Part shown: positions 13,638 to 26,700 of the stretch, piece after piece | How positions within the stretch are numbered: the first letter of the stretch is position 1 | Layout: each line of letters begins with the position of its first letter | Origin: Rhabdornis inornatus | Lineage: Eukaryota > Chordata > Aves > Passeriformes > Rhabdornithidae | Assembly: GCA_013397075.1 (NCBI GenBank) | Contig: VWZS01000547.1 | Span: forward strand, 1,768,390 to 1,832,389 | Reading direction: 5' to 3' | Length of the DNA: 64,000 nt | Notes under the pieces: generated by a model | What the model saw: the letters and a program-made list of their open reading frames with translations, nothing else | What the model was told of the DNA's origin: nothing | Databases searched by the model: none | Program-made: the position numbers and the translations under genes

Positions 13638-13659
13638 CTCACAGTACTAACACTAAATG
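13638..13659 (+). repeat. 22-bp dispersed direct repeat, copy 1
   Basis: CTCACAGTACTAACACTAAATG recurs without mismatch at 14746-14767, 1,108 bases downstream in the same orientation. The flanks do not align well, so only a short core is shared. Confidence 0.8.
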
Positions 13660-14745
13660 TGTGGGGCTTGATAGCAGAAGCCATAATACCCCTTTATATT
13701 CAGAAAAGTACTGATAAGCACTGCAACTCCGAGAGCCAATGTTCACAGTGCAGCTGCCTGAAGGTGTAAACATGAATTTAAGGCTAAGCCTATGTTACAT
13801 TTTTAGTCTTTAATCACCTGTGCAGAGAGCAGTTCCATCTTCCCAGCTCTGCTCTCACTGCAGGCAAGGCTGAGAGATCAGAATCCTCCCCACTCTGCCT
13901 GCATGGCTGGGGGAGGAGGGGGAATGAGGGACAGATAAAACCTGCAGAACTGGGTCCCCACCAGAACAGGACTAACACCAAAACACTGCCCAGAGCAGTG
14001 CTGGCAGCTCCCTCTTTCCCCAGGTTCATAAAACATGGAATAATGAGAGCCAAACATTGATCAGAGGTCTTCTGTCCTTAAGTCCCTAGAGCCCTTTCCA
14101 TACCCTTAGTAATGGAATTGACACTCACTGTGAAAACTGAGAAGCCTTTTGGGGTTTTTCTGATTCACAACTAATATTTTCAGGGTGAAAATTTGCTGTT
14201 TAAACAACCCATGTTTATATCTCTGAAAGTGCTTGACAATACAATATACACATTTTACAACAACTCATTAGAGCAGCAATCCAAAGCATTAAGAAGACTT
14301 CTATAAACACTGAGGTTTTCCTCCCTGCAAATTAGACTGACAAAATCCCAGGCAAGGCCCAGTCTAAGAGTTTAAGAGTCAAACCTTGGCTTCAGTGTAA
14401 TGCCATCATTCCCCCTGAAGCTCCCTCTTTTTCAAAAAGCAGCTATGCTTAAGCCTGGAATTAGTGAGAAGTGAATCTTCCTCCCAGAACATTTTGTGCT
14501 TTCTTGCCAAGTCATCCTGTGAGTGTGCTTAACTACAACTTACAAGTCAATTGTTGTGGTGGTTCCATCTGACACCCATCAGTCCTGCCCTGCCCACAGA
14601 GCAGGCAAGCTGCCTGCAAAATGCCTTGTCAGTCTTTCAGGCACTGCCTTAACCAAACACAAATGGACTAAGAGCAATGCCAAGCTGTCACTCTACATTT
14701 ATCAACAAAAGGGAATAATTTTTAGGAAAATAATAATAAGCTCTC

Positions 14746-14767
14746 CTCACAGTACTAACACTAAATG
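14746..14767 (+). repeat. 22-bp dispersed direct repeat, copy 2
   Basis: Exact match to 13638-13659 in the same orientation. The bases before and after differ between the two copies. Confidence 0.8.
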
Positions 14768-15869
14768 ACCTGAATGTTTACCCTAAGGGACTGAAGCCAC
14801 AGAACAAAGTTTCATTTCATCTTCGTAGATCTGACAGCTCAATTTCCCAAGTTCCCAGGGACCTTCAGCAGTGCTAAACAGAGGCAGTAACAAATGTCAG
14901 TGTTTACTCTGAGATCTCTTTGTTAAAGCTCTCTGTACTCAGCAGTCTTTAATAACCTCTTTAGGCACAGGCAGAGCATGTTCTGCATAAAGCAATCAGG
15001 AGTGACTCAGCACTGCGTGTCTGTGAGAGCCTAACAAGATGGAATTGCAGTATTTAACACAAATAATCATATTCCCTATCAAGACCCTTCCCCTATCCTG
15101 GTACAGAAATCAGCTTTGTTTTGAAGCACCACAACCCCAATGCTTTGCTTTTGGCTCACACCTGGGGATGAGGTGCTGCAGGGCAGGAGGTGAAGAAACC
15201 ACCCCAGAGCAGGCATTGCCTTGCCAGCTCTGTGAGTGCAGGGAGGGAGCCAGGAACACCACAGCTGCTGCCAGAGCAGCTGGGATTTCAGCAGCAGTGA
15301 GAGCTGGTGTGACAGGAGTGTGCTCCCTTTAAACAACAGATCAGTCTCATTGCCCAGCCCAGGGCAGGCTCCTGATCCAGGAGGAGCTCCAGGATAATTA
15401 CAGAGGTGTCCTGGTGATTGTAGCCAGCCTTCTACAAAAGCCACAATAACCTTTTCCTCATAATTGTCCGAGGTTTGCAAAAGCTGGCTCTACATTACAG
15501 ATGCTAAGGAGGTACAGCAGTGCAATGGGCAACAGGAGTTTCCTGCACCTAGTTTACAATTAGAGCTTTTCTTCTTTAATTAAAAGGCAAACCAATCTTG
15601 AATTTCCAGAACAAGATTTATCTGAGCTAACTTTACTTTCATTATTTAATGAAAATAAGTAACCAGGAAAATATCTAGGGGCTTTACTGCCATTTAAAAC
15701 AATGTTTTTGATAAAGTGTTTTCCTTTGATAGCACATTTTACTAAGAACTTTTTCTGAACACTACAACTACAACACTACAACAAGAGAAAGAAACAGGAT
15801 CAAAGAAAATAAAATAGGAGCCAGAAGAATAAGTGGTTAATTAACTCAAAAAAACAGGATATACAACTC

Positions 15870-16150
15870 AAGTCATTCCTTAGGGCCATCCACCTAACCT
15901 GGTCTTAAAGGCCTTCAGTTAGGAAAACTCCACTTTCCCCAAGTCATTTATTCAATTTATTTTAGAAAGCTTTTCTTAATGCCAAATCTCCATCTCTTTT
16001 GCTACAATTTAAGCCCATTACCATTTGCTCTTTTCCCCGTGGATCTGCATTATCATCATTACCTGAGTCTCTGCAGCAACTTTTCCTGCATCTAAAGCCT
16101 GCCAGTGCAGCTTCAGAGGCTTTCCTCTTCCTTAATCTCAGCAACCCCTA
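15870..16150 (-). mobile_element. Ancient CR1 LINE fragment
   Basis: On the minus strand the text runs through the equivalents of 'aatgggcttaaattg..gcaa..gagat..agatttggcattaagaaaagctttcta' and later 'tttaagaccaggtta'. This is the order found in old amniote CR1 3' regions. The typical 3' tail repeats are missing and divergence is high, so this is an old, 5'-truncated, inactive copy. The edges are approximate. The family assignment is from recalled CR1 structure, not from an alignment. Confidence 0.6.
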
Positions 16151-18218
16151 CTTTTCCAGCCTTAACTCACATACAATAATACAATGAATAAAAGTCACTA
16201 TTTTACATAAGTTTGGGCAGACAATGCATGACAAGAATTGAAAGTGAGGCTGAATGTGAAAGGTCTTGAATTTTTCAACAATTTTGGAAAGTGGCACCTG
16301 AATCATTAATATTCATAGACAGATATGCACATGTATTTACAGACTTCTTTGCTTTTGGGATGTTTTAGCATTGGTAGATCAAGCCTTAAAGGATTTCCAT
16401 GCCCATTTATTTCTAACCACATGCACACCTAGGCAAGCCAGCTTTCAGGACTGGAGAATCATTCCTGAGTGCAATTGGTCATTTCAAAACTCCCAAAGAT
16501 GAGCTTTATTCAGCTTTCAGGAGCTGGTTATTTAATTCAAGCCTGGAAAGCACAACCACAGATGGCAGCTTTTGGCTCCAGCACCAAACTCCCAGTTGCA
16601 GCTCCCTTCAGATGCAGAGTTTTCAGCTGGCCCATAAAACCAGAGACAGCTGCAAAATTTAGAATCTGGTCAATCTTTCAGATTATCAACTCCCAGTGTA
16701 GTCTGTTACTCCCAGCCCTGTGCCTGGAGATCCTGGATGTGTCCTGTATCCAGGATCTCTGAGCCACAGGGATTCTCTGAGTGAAGGACACAGGAAAACA
16801 CTTCTTGCATGTTCCAATGTCAAGTTCCTCATTCCCACCCCACTCTAGGAACTCTGTTCCACTCTTAGCAAATAAGAACTGCTGCTGATACAGATGGAAA
16901 TGCAGTCACACCACTGCAGACGGGGTTTATTTGCAGAAATATCTCTCTAAACATAATTAACAACTAATGGCAGCAAAGAGCAAACACATTATTTGTCCTT
17001 TTTTTCTCACTTTGAACCCAGAAATAGCAACCCAGCAGGAGAAATACTTGAGTCAAATGAGCTAATGAGGAGACTATTCCTGTATAATGAGATCCAGAGA
17101 AGTCTGCACTTGCCTTGTTCTATTCATAGCATCTGCAGTTTTTACTCTGCTATTTGGACTCCACACACACCTAATTTTTACCTACCAACACCAGTATTCT
17201 TACAGTTTTATCTGTGGAAGAGCAGCAGATGTTAAACACTGGGCTGGCAATTACATGACCCTTCTAAAGCCTGGTCACCTTTGCAAGGCTGGAGGAATAA
17301 CCAAAGTCACCAGAGATTTAGAACATGGAAAAGAAATCATAGAACTAAAATGAAATATATTGCAAATTATGGATTGGTTTCCTAATGAAATCTTTTCCAG
17401 TCCAACAAAATTAGATGTGTTCTGTAGTAGAATCAGTGCCGTCTTACAGGTTGTCTTGTCAAACATCTTTTAATTTTTATGTTCATTAGTAGAACAGTTT
17501 GAGAAAAGCAAAATATCCTTGAAGTTATCCATGCCATAACAAAAAAAATTATTTTGTTGCACAATGAATACTTTTACCTATTTACTCATTATCTTTATAA
17601 ATCAAGGAAAACATTTCTCTGGTTGGAAGTGAAAACCAGACATTTCTCCTGCTCAGGTGTCTTCTGAGCCAGCAGGTGCTGAAGTGAAGCTGTGCCAGGA
17701 AGGCTGAGCAGCAGCAAAGTCACCTGAAGACTGGCTGAGCTCCCCTGGTAGAGCAGCAATGCCCAGGAGCCTGGGACACAGGAACCTGAGCTCCACTGTG
17801 CTTGGCACAGATCCCTGCCTTGGATCATGGCAGCACAAAGGGAAACAGACAGCAGGTAGAATAATGAGCTGGGGAAAACAATAGAGAGACTAAATCTGGT
17901 AAAACAAGCATCTGCCAGGGCATACCAGCTGCCCAGCCGTGTCAGGAGTGCTGCCAGTGTCACAGCAGAGTTCAGCTCTCACATGGTACTCACTGATTGC
18001 TTCTTCAGAAAAATAAAATAAAACAGTTCTCCTGTCTCACAAAAGGAAGAATAATGTAAATTAATACACAGTTTCAGGCAATATAGATGTGAGATTTGAG
18101 ACATATTTAATGATTTATGTGGTAAGAGATAAAGACCTGTAGCTGAAGTAAAGAGGAAAAACTCCTAAGCATGGGAAAATGTTCTTGAAAGGCAGCATTC
18201 ACATTCCTGGGCACTTAC

Positions 18219-18308
18219 CTGGATGGACCAGGCTTTATTAAATGGATCAGGGCCCTCAGGTCACAGTGACCCTTACATTTAACATGGATTATCTCACAGA
18301 AGTTCAGG
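18219..18308 (-). other. Weak candidate exon, 90 bp
   Basis: On the minus strand, CTTCTCTTCCACCACACAG precedes the segment, and it ends in CCATCCAG followed by GTAAGTGCC, a consensus donor. One frame stays open through all 90 bases (phase 1-1), giving a Cys/His-containing peptide (LNFCEIIHVKCKGHCDL and so on). The strand agrees with the exon at 1511-1570. No family is recognised. One such pairing may arise by chance in 60 kb. Confidence 0.2.
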
Positions 18309-19788
18309 CTGTGTGGTGGAAGAGAAGCCAAACTCCTGAAAATGCCATTGCAGATGAACTGGAAAGGGGTACTAGGGACAGAAGCCTCTCTTCCAGCCCC
18401 AGCAGGGCAGGATGGGGCCAGGGGGAGCTGGAAGGTCGTTAAACTGGTTTGGAAGGCACAGAAGCTGACAGCTGTACATGTGCTGTGGGACAGGAGACAG
18501 GCAGGCTGGGGCTGGAGCCCTGCAGCTCAGCTCTGTGCTCCTGCAGAACCTGCACTGCAGCCAGGGTCCGTGTGCCCATGGCTCCAGGACAGAGTGGCCA
18601 GCAGCCTGGGACACACACAGGACCCGAGGGACAATGGCCACAGGCACAAAAACACTACTGATAATAGCTAGGGTACCTAAACTAGTACCCTAAACTAACA
18701 AAAAATGAGAAATTATTAGAAATCTCGTAGGAATTTTGGGTGAATACAAACCTCCCTGCCTTCCTGGATGAAGAATCTCAGGGTATTTCACTCCTTAGTT
18801 TAACAGGGGCTGCATCAACTGACCATGCTCCCCTTCCCCCTGCCTGGGCAGGGCTTTACTGATCCTTAACTGGGACACACAGCTTCTGTGCCAAGAGAAT
18901 GTAAAGAAACCAACATCGAAATCATGTTCAAAGAGCCATACCTGCATTTCCCCCCTTTTTATTAAAGAAACTTTGATTTTACCTGACTTTTTCTATTCCA
19001 AAACTGCAGGGTGCCATGCTGCTGCACACCATGCATCATAAATAGATTATTCATTCCTACTCATACTCTGCTTCTTAAATGGCATCTGCAGCTTGCCAGG
19101 CTGACTGTAAATGGAGCTCCTTAGGAACAATTAGGTCTTCTAGAAATATTTAGGACCTTTTAAAGTCTTTGTTATTTAGCTTCTGATAGATTTTATGGTC
19201 CTGATGGAACTATCAGGTAAATAGGTCTTTAGAATTATCATTATTCAACCACACATTAGTGGTTCCTAATGACTACAAAGATGCTGTTCCACTCCACTGA
19301 GTAGGCTCTTGTGGCATATTGATATGCACAGGAAAATGCAGGCAAATATCAGTGTATTTACCTATTTTGATTGTTGACTGCTTGCAGAGTTACAAGAGAC
19401 CATTTAATACATTTCCTAAAATGATTACAAAGCCATAATTAGGGCAAGTTCAAGAGTAACCATTTTTAAATGGGCCCATTAAGTATTTTTTTTTCCACTG
19501 TCCCAAAATCCTTTGCTAAATATGAGCAGTACTTTTACAAATAGGCAAATGCTATACTTCCTTTTTCTTTGTCATAGCCTAGCAACAGGACACAAAATTC
19601 CTTCTGAACTACAACTAATTAGGACATCAATTCTATTTTTACAGACATTTGGGCAGCCTGGTTTCAGCTGACCAGTGGGAGCACACAGACAACCCAAACA
19701 GAAGCTATTGCTGCCTGTCCTCAGCACAAATAAATGAGGTCAGAAGAAATGACAAGTTCCTCAGATTAAAAGCAAACTACAGCTTTAC

Positions 19789-19819
19789 CTTGCTCCCAGA
19801 CTGATTGAATAAAATGTAT
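19789..19819 (-). other. Weak candidate micro-exon, 31 bp
   Basis: On the minus strand, TTTCTCTCTTTTCTTTAAG is a strong acceptor tract. After 31 bases the segment ends AGCAAG followed by GTAAAG. All three frames are open, so openness carries no weight. It could be a small coding or non-coding exon, or chance. Confidence 0.12.
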
Positions 19820-21479
19820 CTTAAAGAAAAGAGAGAGAAATTTAACTTTTCCATGGCAGTAATGTATTTTTCACTGGCATGTGATCCATGTCAACCACAC
19901 TCACAGGAAGCCACTGAAGAGCTCTCAGGAAGACAAACACTGAGAGCTGATGAGGAATTGCACAGCCTGCCACCAAATGTTTGTTTAAATTCCAGTGTAG
20001 TGAGCTACAACTGTGGGGAGAGGTGCAGGAAAAGGTCGATAACCAAAAAATAATCATCTAATGGCCAGTAATTAGTGTATTAGGCAAATCCTGTGTTCAA
20101 TCATTTTCCTAAGTCACTAACTGCCTAACTGTGCCCAAAGTCACAATGCAGAGGTTCAGCCTGCATTTGGAACAGATGGCATTGCCAATTATTTGCCTGC
20201 AATGATAATGGCTGCACAGACATGCCACAAAGTCAAAGCAATGCACATTTCTAATTCTGCCATTAACCATAAATCACTCGGCAGTCTGACCTGTGGAAAT
20301 ACCACCCCCCTATTTTGTAAGGTGCTTATTAGTTGAAAAAATTGACTATAAAAATATGTTTACATGGAGAACATCTCATAGCATATGTACATTTGTAGTT
20401 GTAATTATTATATAATACATAGTTGATATTTATATTAATAATTCTTTTCTATAATTGCATATAGTAATAGAGACTACAATTAAATAAAGGCAGAATATAA
20501 CTTTGTACAATAGAGACCAGAACCCAAGATTCAGGGTTTGTTCAAATGGAACACTGAAACACCTTTAGGAAGCTTCCCTGCAGTTTTTCCCAGAATGAAC
20601 CCTCAATCCCAGTGTCCTTTCCAACCAGATCTAATTGTAACTCACTGTACTGCATTGAAAACATCTTGACATTTCTGAAAGATCCTGTAGGCAAAATTTT
20701 ATGGCCCAATCATCACAAAACCCCCACCCTGTAACTGAAAACTGATCCATGAAGTTTGGTAAACTGGAGGATTTGGCACTCAAGTGATTAATAAAGATAT
20801 CAAGAGGACACATGAAACTTTTAGCACTCAGTGTCCTGCTTATTGATGGGTGAAGCTAGAGAGACCCTGCAGCAGAATTATCTTTATATGATCTCAATCT
20901 GTTTTCCATCGATTTTTCTTACACAGCAGTAAGTTTTGATTAACTTTAGAAGCAGCAATGACTACTTCAAAATGCCTGGAATTGATCAGACATAAGGATT
21001 TCCTGTTAAGCAGAAATTAAAAAAAGTATTTCTTCCAATACCACAATTAAGAAATGCCTTTCTCTTTGCAAAAGTATAAATGAAAAGGCTGCCGTGTTCC
21101 TATGGCCATTTCGTTGACTTTAAAGGTCATTAGGACATCTCCCAAGAAGGTGAATTAATCACAGGGAGAAGTTTTTCCAGGTTAACACAGCACAGCACTA
21201 GGAATCCTTTGGTGACTGCACAGCTCAGCTGGTTACAGGCACCAGAAGATACCACACTTACAGGAAATGAAAACATAAAATACTTGCAATAGCCCAACAC
21301 ACAAAGGTAAACAAAGCCACTCTTGTAAGCAAAGCTTTTGAAATAAAAGCTTCCAGGGTAGCAGTTGAACATTTCAGTGCTGTGTTATTGCTATTGACAA
21401 CCATCTGCAAAAAGCTCTTTTGTTAGGTCTGATACCTATCTGGGTTTGGCTTCTAGAATTGCCTCCTGCTTTAACTTAC

Positions 21480-21538
21480 CTCCTTCATGAATTTTCCACA
21501 GCTGGAAGTACAGTGGACTCCCTCCTAAAACTTCCCAC
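21480..21538 (-). other. Weak candidate exon, 59 bp
   Basis: On the minus strand, CTCTTTGTTTGCTCCCTTTACAAG precedes the segment, and GTAAGTTAA follows AAGGAG. One frame is open and encodes WEVLGGSPLYFQLWKIHEG. The strand agrees with the exon at 1511-1570. The length is not a multiple of three, so skipping it would shift the frame. No family is recognised. Confidence 0.2.
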
Positions 21539-23738
21539 CTTGTAAAGGGAGCAAACAAAGAGCAGATTTGTTTTCCTCAAGGTTTTGCTGACACCCTCTG
21601 AAATCTGCAGTTCTGCAGTAACAGTTCTCTTCTACTTTTCAGATATAGATCTAAACTGACAGTGCAACATCCCAGGATCAGCACATCACAGTAGCTGCTT
21701 GAGTCATTAACTGTTCCTAAGGTTTGTACAGCTCAGTTCATCACACAAGCTCTTCTTAAAGGCAAATTTTACATTTGCATTCCTGTACTCTGGTAGGAAA
21801 GTAATAAATAGACAGGATGTCACCTCCATGCAGTTCAACTTCCAGAACACCTTCACTTTCCCCAGTGGCTCTCTAAAATGACATTTTCCTCCTCCAGCTT
21901 GATGGGAAGCACAAGTTCAGGATTTTTTTCCAGACATATTTGTTCAATTCTCCGCTGCTACATCCCAGATCATTGTAACTCACAATTTCCTCTATCTCCT
22001 CAGCATTTCATATTTTAAAGCATTACAATCTCTCTTCCATAATGTTATCTAAAAATAACAACATCAGGCTGGTAGAAAAATCCACTGCAGGAATTTCACA
22101 CCATTTCAAAGCAGCCAACAGGGAATCTCCCACAGGAATGCACTCTGGGTAGTGAATGATATGTATCTGGAGAGAAATATTGTGGAATCGATGCTAGAGA
22201 TCAATCACTTTAAAGAAATACAGTCATTTGGGACAGTCTCTTTTCCAGGGCAGAAAGAAACTCTGCTGGAAAACCACTTTATGCACAATGTACATTCGTA
22301 TGCAGAAGTTCATTTATAATACATCTCAGGAGATGCTGCAGCTTGCACACAGTTATTTAAAGAGTTTGGGGACTTTGCAAGAGAGATTTACTCTCACTCT
22401 CCACACATTTTATTATGGAAGGTTTATCATCAATATTAAAGTTTAATTCCCCCAAAGCAGTGCATTAATACATTCATAAGCTTTAATACCTAGAGCTTTG
22501 TGCCCACCTTCATCATATACTGAACACAATTGTCAGACAGCAGTTCCATACTTTCCTGTCCTTCTTTTTCATTTTAAAGGGATTTCAGAAATATTTCAAA
22601 AGCACAGGGTCATTTTGATGACTACATTTTGCCTAATTTTAAATGTCTGCCATGCAGAAAATTGAGTTTTGTGGTTTTCAGAGTAAAAACAAAGACTGCA
22701 GACCCCCGGCTCTCACAGCTCGTTCTTTTCAAGCAGTTTTGCTAATCACATATGGACCTTGTGCTACATTTATTATTTATTGCTTGCCCCTAAATCCTGC
22801 TCTCAAGTTCACCCATAATCTTTTGGGTTTTATATCCTTTCAATATTTAAAAGTCATCGTTTGCTTTGTGTAATAAACTTAACGTTGGGAGTCATTTCCC
22901 ATTAAAGATCCATTCACTATTCCAAATCCTGCCACTACTTCCAACAGGCCAGTGCCTGTCCTGAGGCTGTCCTGTGCTTCTCCTGCATTCTGAGCTATTG
23001 CAAGAGAAAGTCCTGGGTCTTATTAAACAGCTCATTAGCATGATGGCACATGAAACCATTTTTCCTTATGTGCTCTGAGCAGAGAGGAAAGTGGCAACCA
23101 AGAACAGCCAACACACAGGAGCAAGGAAGGACATTAAAAATAAAAGAGGAAACTAATTTAATTGCAATGAAAGAAAGCAAACAGCAGACTTAGTACAGGA
23201 GGAAAAACAAAAGTATTCTCAGAGGCATTATCATTTGTCAGAATTGCTGCTGCTCCTTCCTGACACCATGGCACACACAGGGAAAAAAGGAGGAATTCAG
23301 AGATCATCAGGAGAGCTTTAAAATTGGCTTTTGGTATCTGAGACAGTACACACCAAGAACCAACACAGCCACAAGCCCCCCAACTGCCTGTGAGTGAAAC
23401 CTGAATTCAATATGTAATTTAATTTGGCTTCTGCTGCCTGTAATTGCTTCCATCCTCATGAACAGCTGGCAGGCACCAAGACAAAACACACACTCAGGAC
23501 AGCAGGAGGGAGGGGTTTAATTAATTTTTAAAATCGTTGTATTTTATTTAGCTTTTGCTGCCATCTACAGTAATCATCACAAATCTGCACAAGGACCAGG
23601 TACAGCACCAAAGCAGTAAAATAAACCTTCAGCACAGTAACAAGCTGGGCTAGACACACACCAGGGGACTTCCACTGTCACTGCAAGATCTAATAAACCT
23701 TCTTTGCAGATAAACTTTCTGCCTCAGCTGGGGCCCAA

Positions 23739-23777
23739 AATTCATTTACAGCTATTTGTCAGCTCTGTAAATGAATT
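23739..23777. repeat. Perfect 13-bp inverted repeat
   Basis: AATTCATTTACAG (23739-23751) pairs perfectly with CTGTAAATGAATT (23765-23777) across a 13-base spacer. It may be the remnant of a small fold-back element or a protein-binding palindrome. No flanking target duplication was seen. Confidence 0.8.
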
Positions 23778-26700
23778 AACTCATCCACATTGCTCCTAGA
23801 CACAAGCACATACTTCCTGAGTCTGTGTGCATCAACGAGGCAGCAGTGCTGGCTACAGACTGATCAAAGTTTTAATTTCTCTGTATGAGATTGGAACACT
23901 GACTGGCTCAATTCACTGTCTAATTTTTCCATATGGCCACACCACAAAAATGTGGACACCATAAGGCATCAGTTTGCTAATTTGCTCCCAAAGAGCTTTG
24001 TGTAACCAAAATATTTTTCACTTGTTATCTTAATTAATGGAATTTTTCCCATTCCAGAGTAATGCTGCACTTCTTCAGAAAGCTGTCCATCTAAAATAAA
24101 GCCTGTCTGTGGCACAAAGCAAGGTGCACGGGGACACTGGAAATCTTAGCAGGATGAGACAAAACACTCTAAACAAGAATGCAGCATTAGCCTTGATGCA
24201 ATTTTAACTTACAATTAAGTCATTTGAAGGCATTACACCTCAGACCCTGGCTTCCCTTTTCAGTAACTAATGCCTGATTTCCAGTTCCAGGGTCTTATCA
24301 GTGGTCCCACTGTGGTTTTCATCTCAGCTTTGTCAGTGCTATGTAACAGCATCTGAACCAGCACAAATCCCAAAATCCAATTTCTAAATAGATTTATTCT
24401 AATCCTTTTTTATTTTTTTTTCCTCCTGTGATTTGTGATTTTTCTTTTGGTGAGTTTCTGCTTCTCCAACAGTCTGCAGACTCCTGCTGCCTCCTGCATT
24501 AGGGCACTTTGTGTAATTCTGAGCCTTTCCTGGCTCTGTGAGGAGTAACACACTGCTGCATTCTCAGCTGTACAGTCCCTTCAGGGATGGGGTCTAATGC
24601 CACTTTACACCATTCCTACTCCACTGAGTAAGACCAAGTTTAAACTCAGTTATCACAGCAGTGGAGAGCACGATTATCACCTTGTCAGAGTTGTCTACTG
24701 AATATCTTTGAAATCCAGTGTTCTCAGATGAACCTTAAAAAAAGATACCCAAGGCAAGACACTACTGGGAAACCAGTTTTCTTCACTTTTTCAACTCTTC
24801 AGCAAAGATTCAATCTTATCTAGTATGAGCACAGAAAATATTTCTGAGGATTCAACAAAGCAAACTTAACCTTTTATTATTCATTATTTTCATAGCTCTG
24901 TGTTAGGTAGTTAATTATTCAGGGTTTTTAGAAGGATAAAGTATCAACATATTTGTTGATTTAAATTTCTGCCACAACACAATCTACTGAATAAATACCC
25001 TTAGCTGCTGGATGGTAAAACCCAGTTGAAGACAAAATCTTCTGAAGAGAAACAAAACTTGGTGTTAAACCAGACATCTATTTTCTAACTACATTTTAAT
25101 ACACATGGAGAGCATTAACTACATGAGATTTTGAACACAAGGGGAACCTGGACTGCCTTTTGTGGTATTTTTTCTTTATTTCTGACTGCTAGAAACCACA
25201 GCAACCTCAGGTATGGTTTCTCCTACTTCCTGATTCATGGAAGGACAGGTGTTCACACTGCTGCTAAAACCCAGACCAGTTTCAGAGTTCCATTTTCCTT
25301 TCCTTCTTTCAGCATCACTAAGTTGCCTTCACCAACCTGTTAACAAAGGTCTTGCATGCCAGCAATCAGAGATATTACAAATGCAAAAAGGTCCATGATA
25401 TATTTTTTCTCCTTCATATATAAGGCAACATATAAAGCCAATAAAGAGAAAATAAACCTAAAAAGAGAGTCTCAAAGTACGTGTTCTGGAGCTCAAAGCA
25501 GTGAATTCTTGACTACACAAAATGCCATCAAATTAATTCCTTCAGGATTAGGATTATGCCCAACACTTCTCCTTTACATAAAACACACACTCTGAATTTT
25601 TTGCACAAGTGCTCAAATAATCAAGTCAAATAACCCCAGAGCTGGTGCTGAAGTGTTTTTCCCTTCTTGTTATGCACATGGCATCCATGAGGGCACAGGC
25701 TGCCCTCAAGCCAAGGAGCTGTGCTGCCAACAGCTTGCTACAGCTCAGACATGAAACCTTCTAACCCAGCAGACAAGCTTTGCTCAAATAAGCTTCTTAC
25801 AGACAAGTTATGAGGGTTTTTTTTCTTTGGTTTTAATTCAGTGAAGTTTTATTAACAGAGATGAAATCTGTAGGCTAAAAAACCCATGCAATAAATGCAC
25901 CAAAGTTGTTTAGGGCCTGATCTGTTTGCACAGTTTTGCCTCTGCATATTTTAGGGCCAGTTTATCTATTTATTTAAGAGTCCCATCACTAAACTGTAAC
26001 ATGAACTAGGGAAAAAGCTTCAAACCTAAAAAAAAAAAAAAATGTTTACATTGTACAACATTTATTCTATATCAGTCTGTGAACACAGTGGGAAACAAAT
26101 TTCACCAAATTAGATTTGAAAGCCAAAATTAATACTTTTAGAAAACCACTGAGTACATCTGCAGTCAAAAGGACAGGCAAAACTTCTGTCCAAACCACTT
26201 CTAAACACTCTCATCATTCTACATGGTAAACTATTTCCTAATTTAAAAAATGGTTCTTAAAAGTCAAGTGAGTAATTGGTATGAATGAAAGGTATTAATT
26301 GCTTACAGTTTTAATAATTATTTTTTAAATGCAGCATTAGTTCACAACTGCATTAATAGGGTGAGGTGGGGCAGATTTCTTTGTTACACAAGTGTCCTCT
26401 GTAGCTGGTCATGGTCATAATTAACACCATTAATTAAAGCAGGAATTGTACTGCTGACAGCAAAATAAAGTTGTTCTCTTCAAAAGTTCAAAACCTTGTC
26501 TTTATCCCCTTTGTTTTTTTGATAAAGTAGAAATTCCTGCTGAACCCAAATATCAGTGCTCAGAGGAATTCACATTCTGTGCACACTCTATAAGCCACTG
26601 AGCATTGCTCCAGTTACAACCTCAGTCATAAAGTGCTGAACGTTTCAGATTTGAAATAATATGAGAATAACAGGCATCCTTAGCAGCCAGTGCTTGATCC

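Larger units (their letters stand above)
10346..15869. other. Non-coding single-copy DNA
   Basis: No gene is seen. It contains a perfect inverted repeat at 12225-12251, a purine-rich run at 12621-12646, and the two copies of a 22-bp dispersed repeat at 13638-13659 and 14746-14767. All three are listed separately or under findings. Confidence 0.6.

Noticed and set aside
25193..25210. 18-bp micro-exon-like piece between a very good acceptor tract and GTATGG
   Set aside because: Too short to carry coding evidence. The donor is second-rate, and such pairs occur by chance.
26028..26042. A run as the tail of a processed pseudogene
   Set aside because: No open or decayed coding sequence lies upstream and no target duplication was seen. 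The same holds for the A run at 37720-37736.
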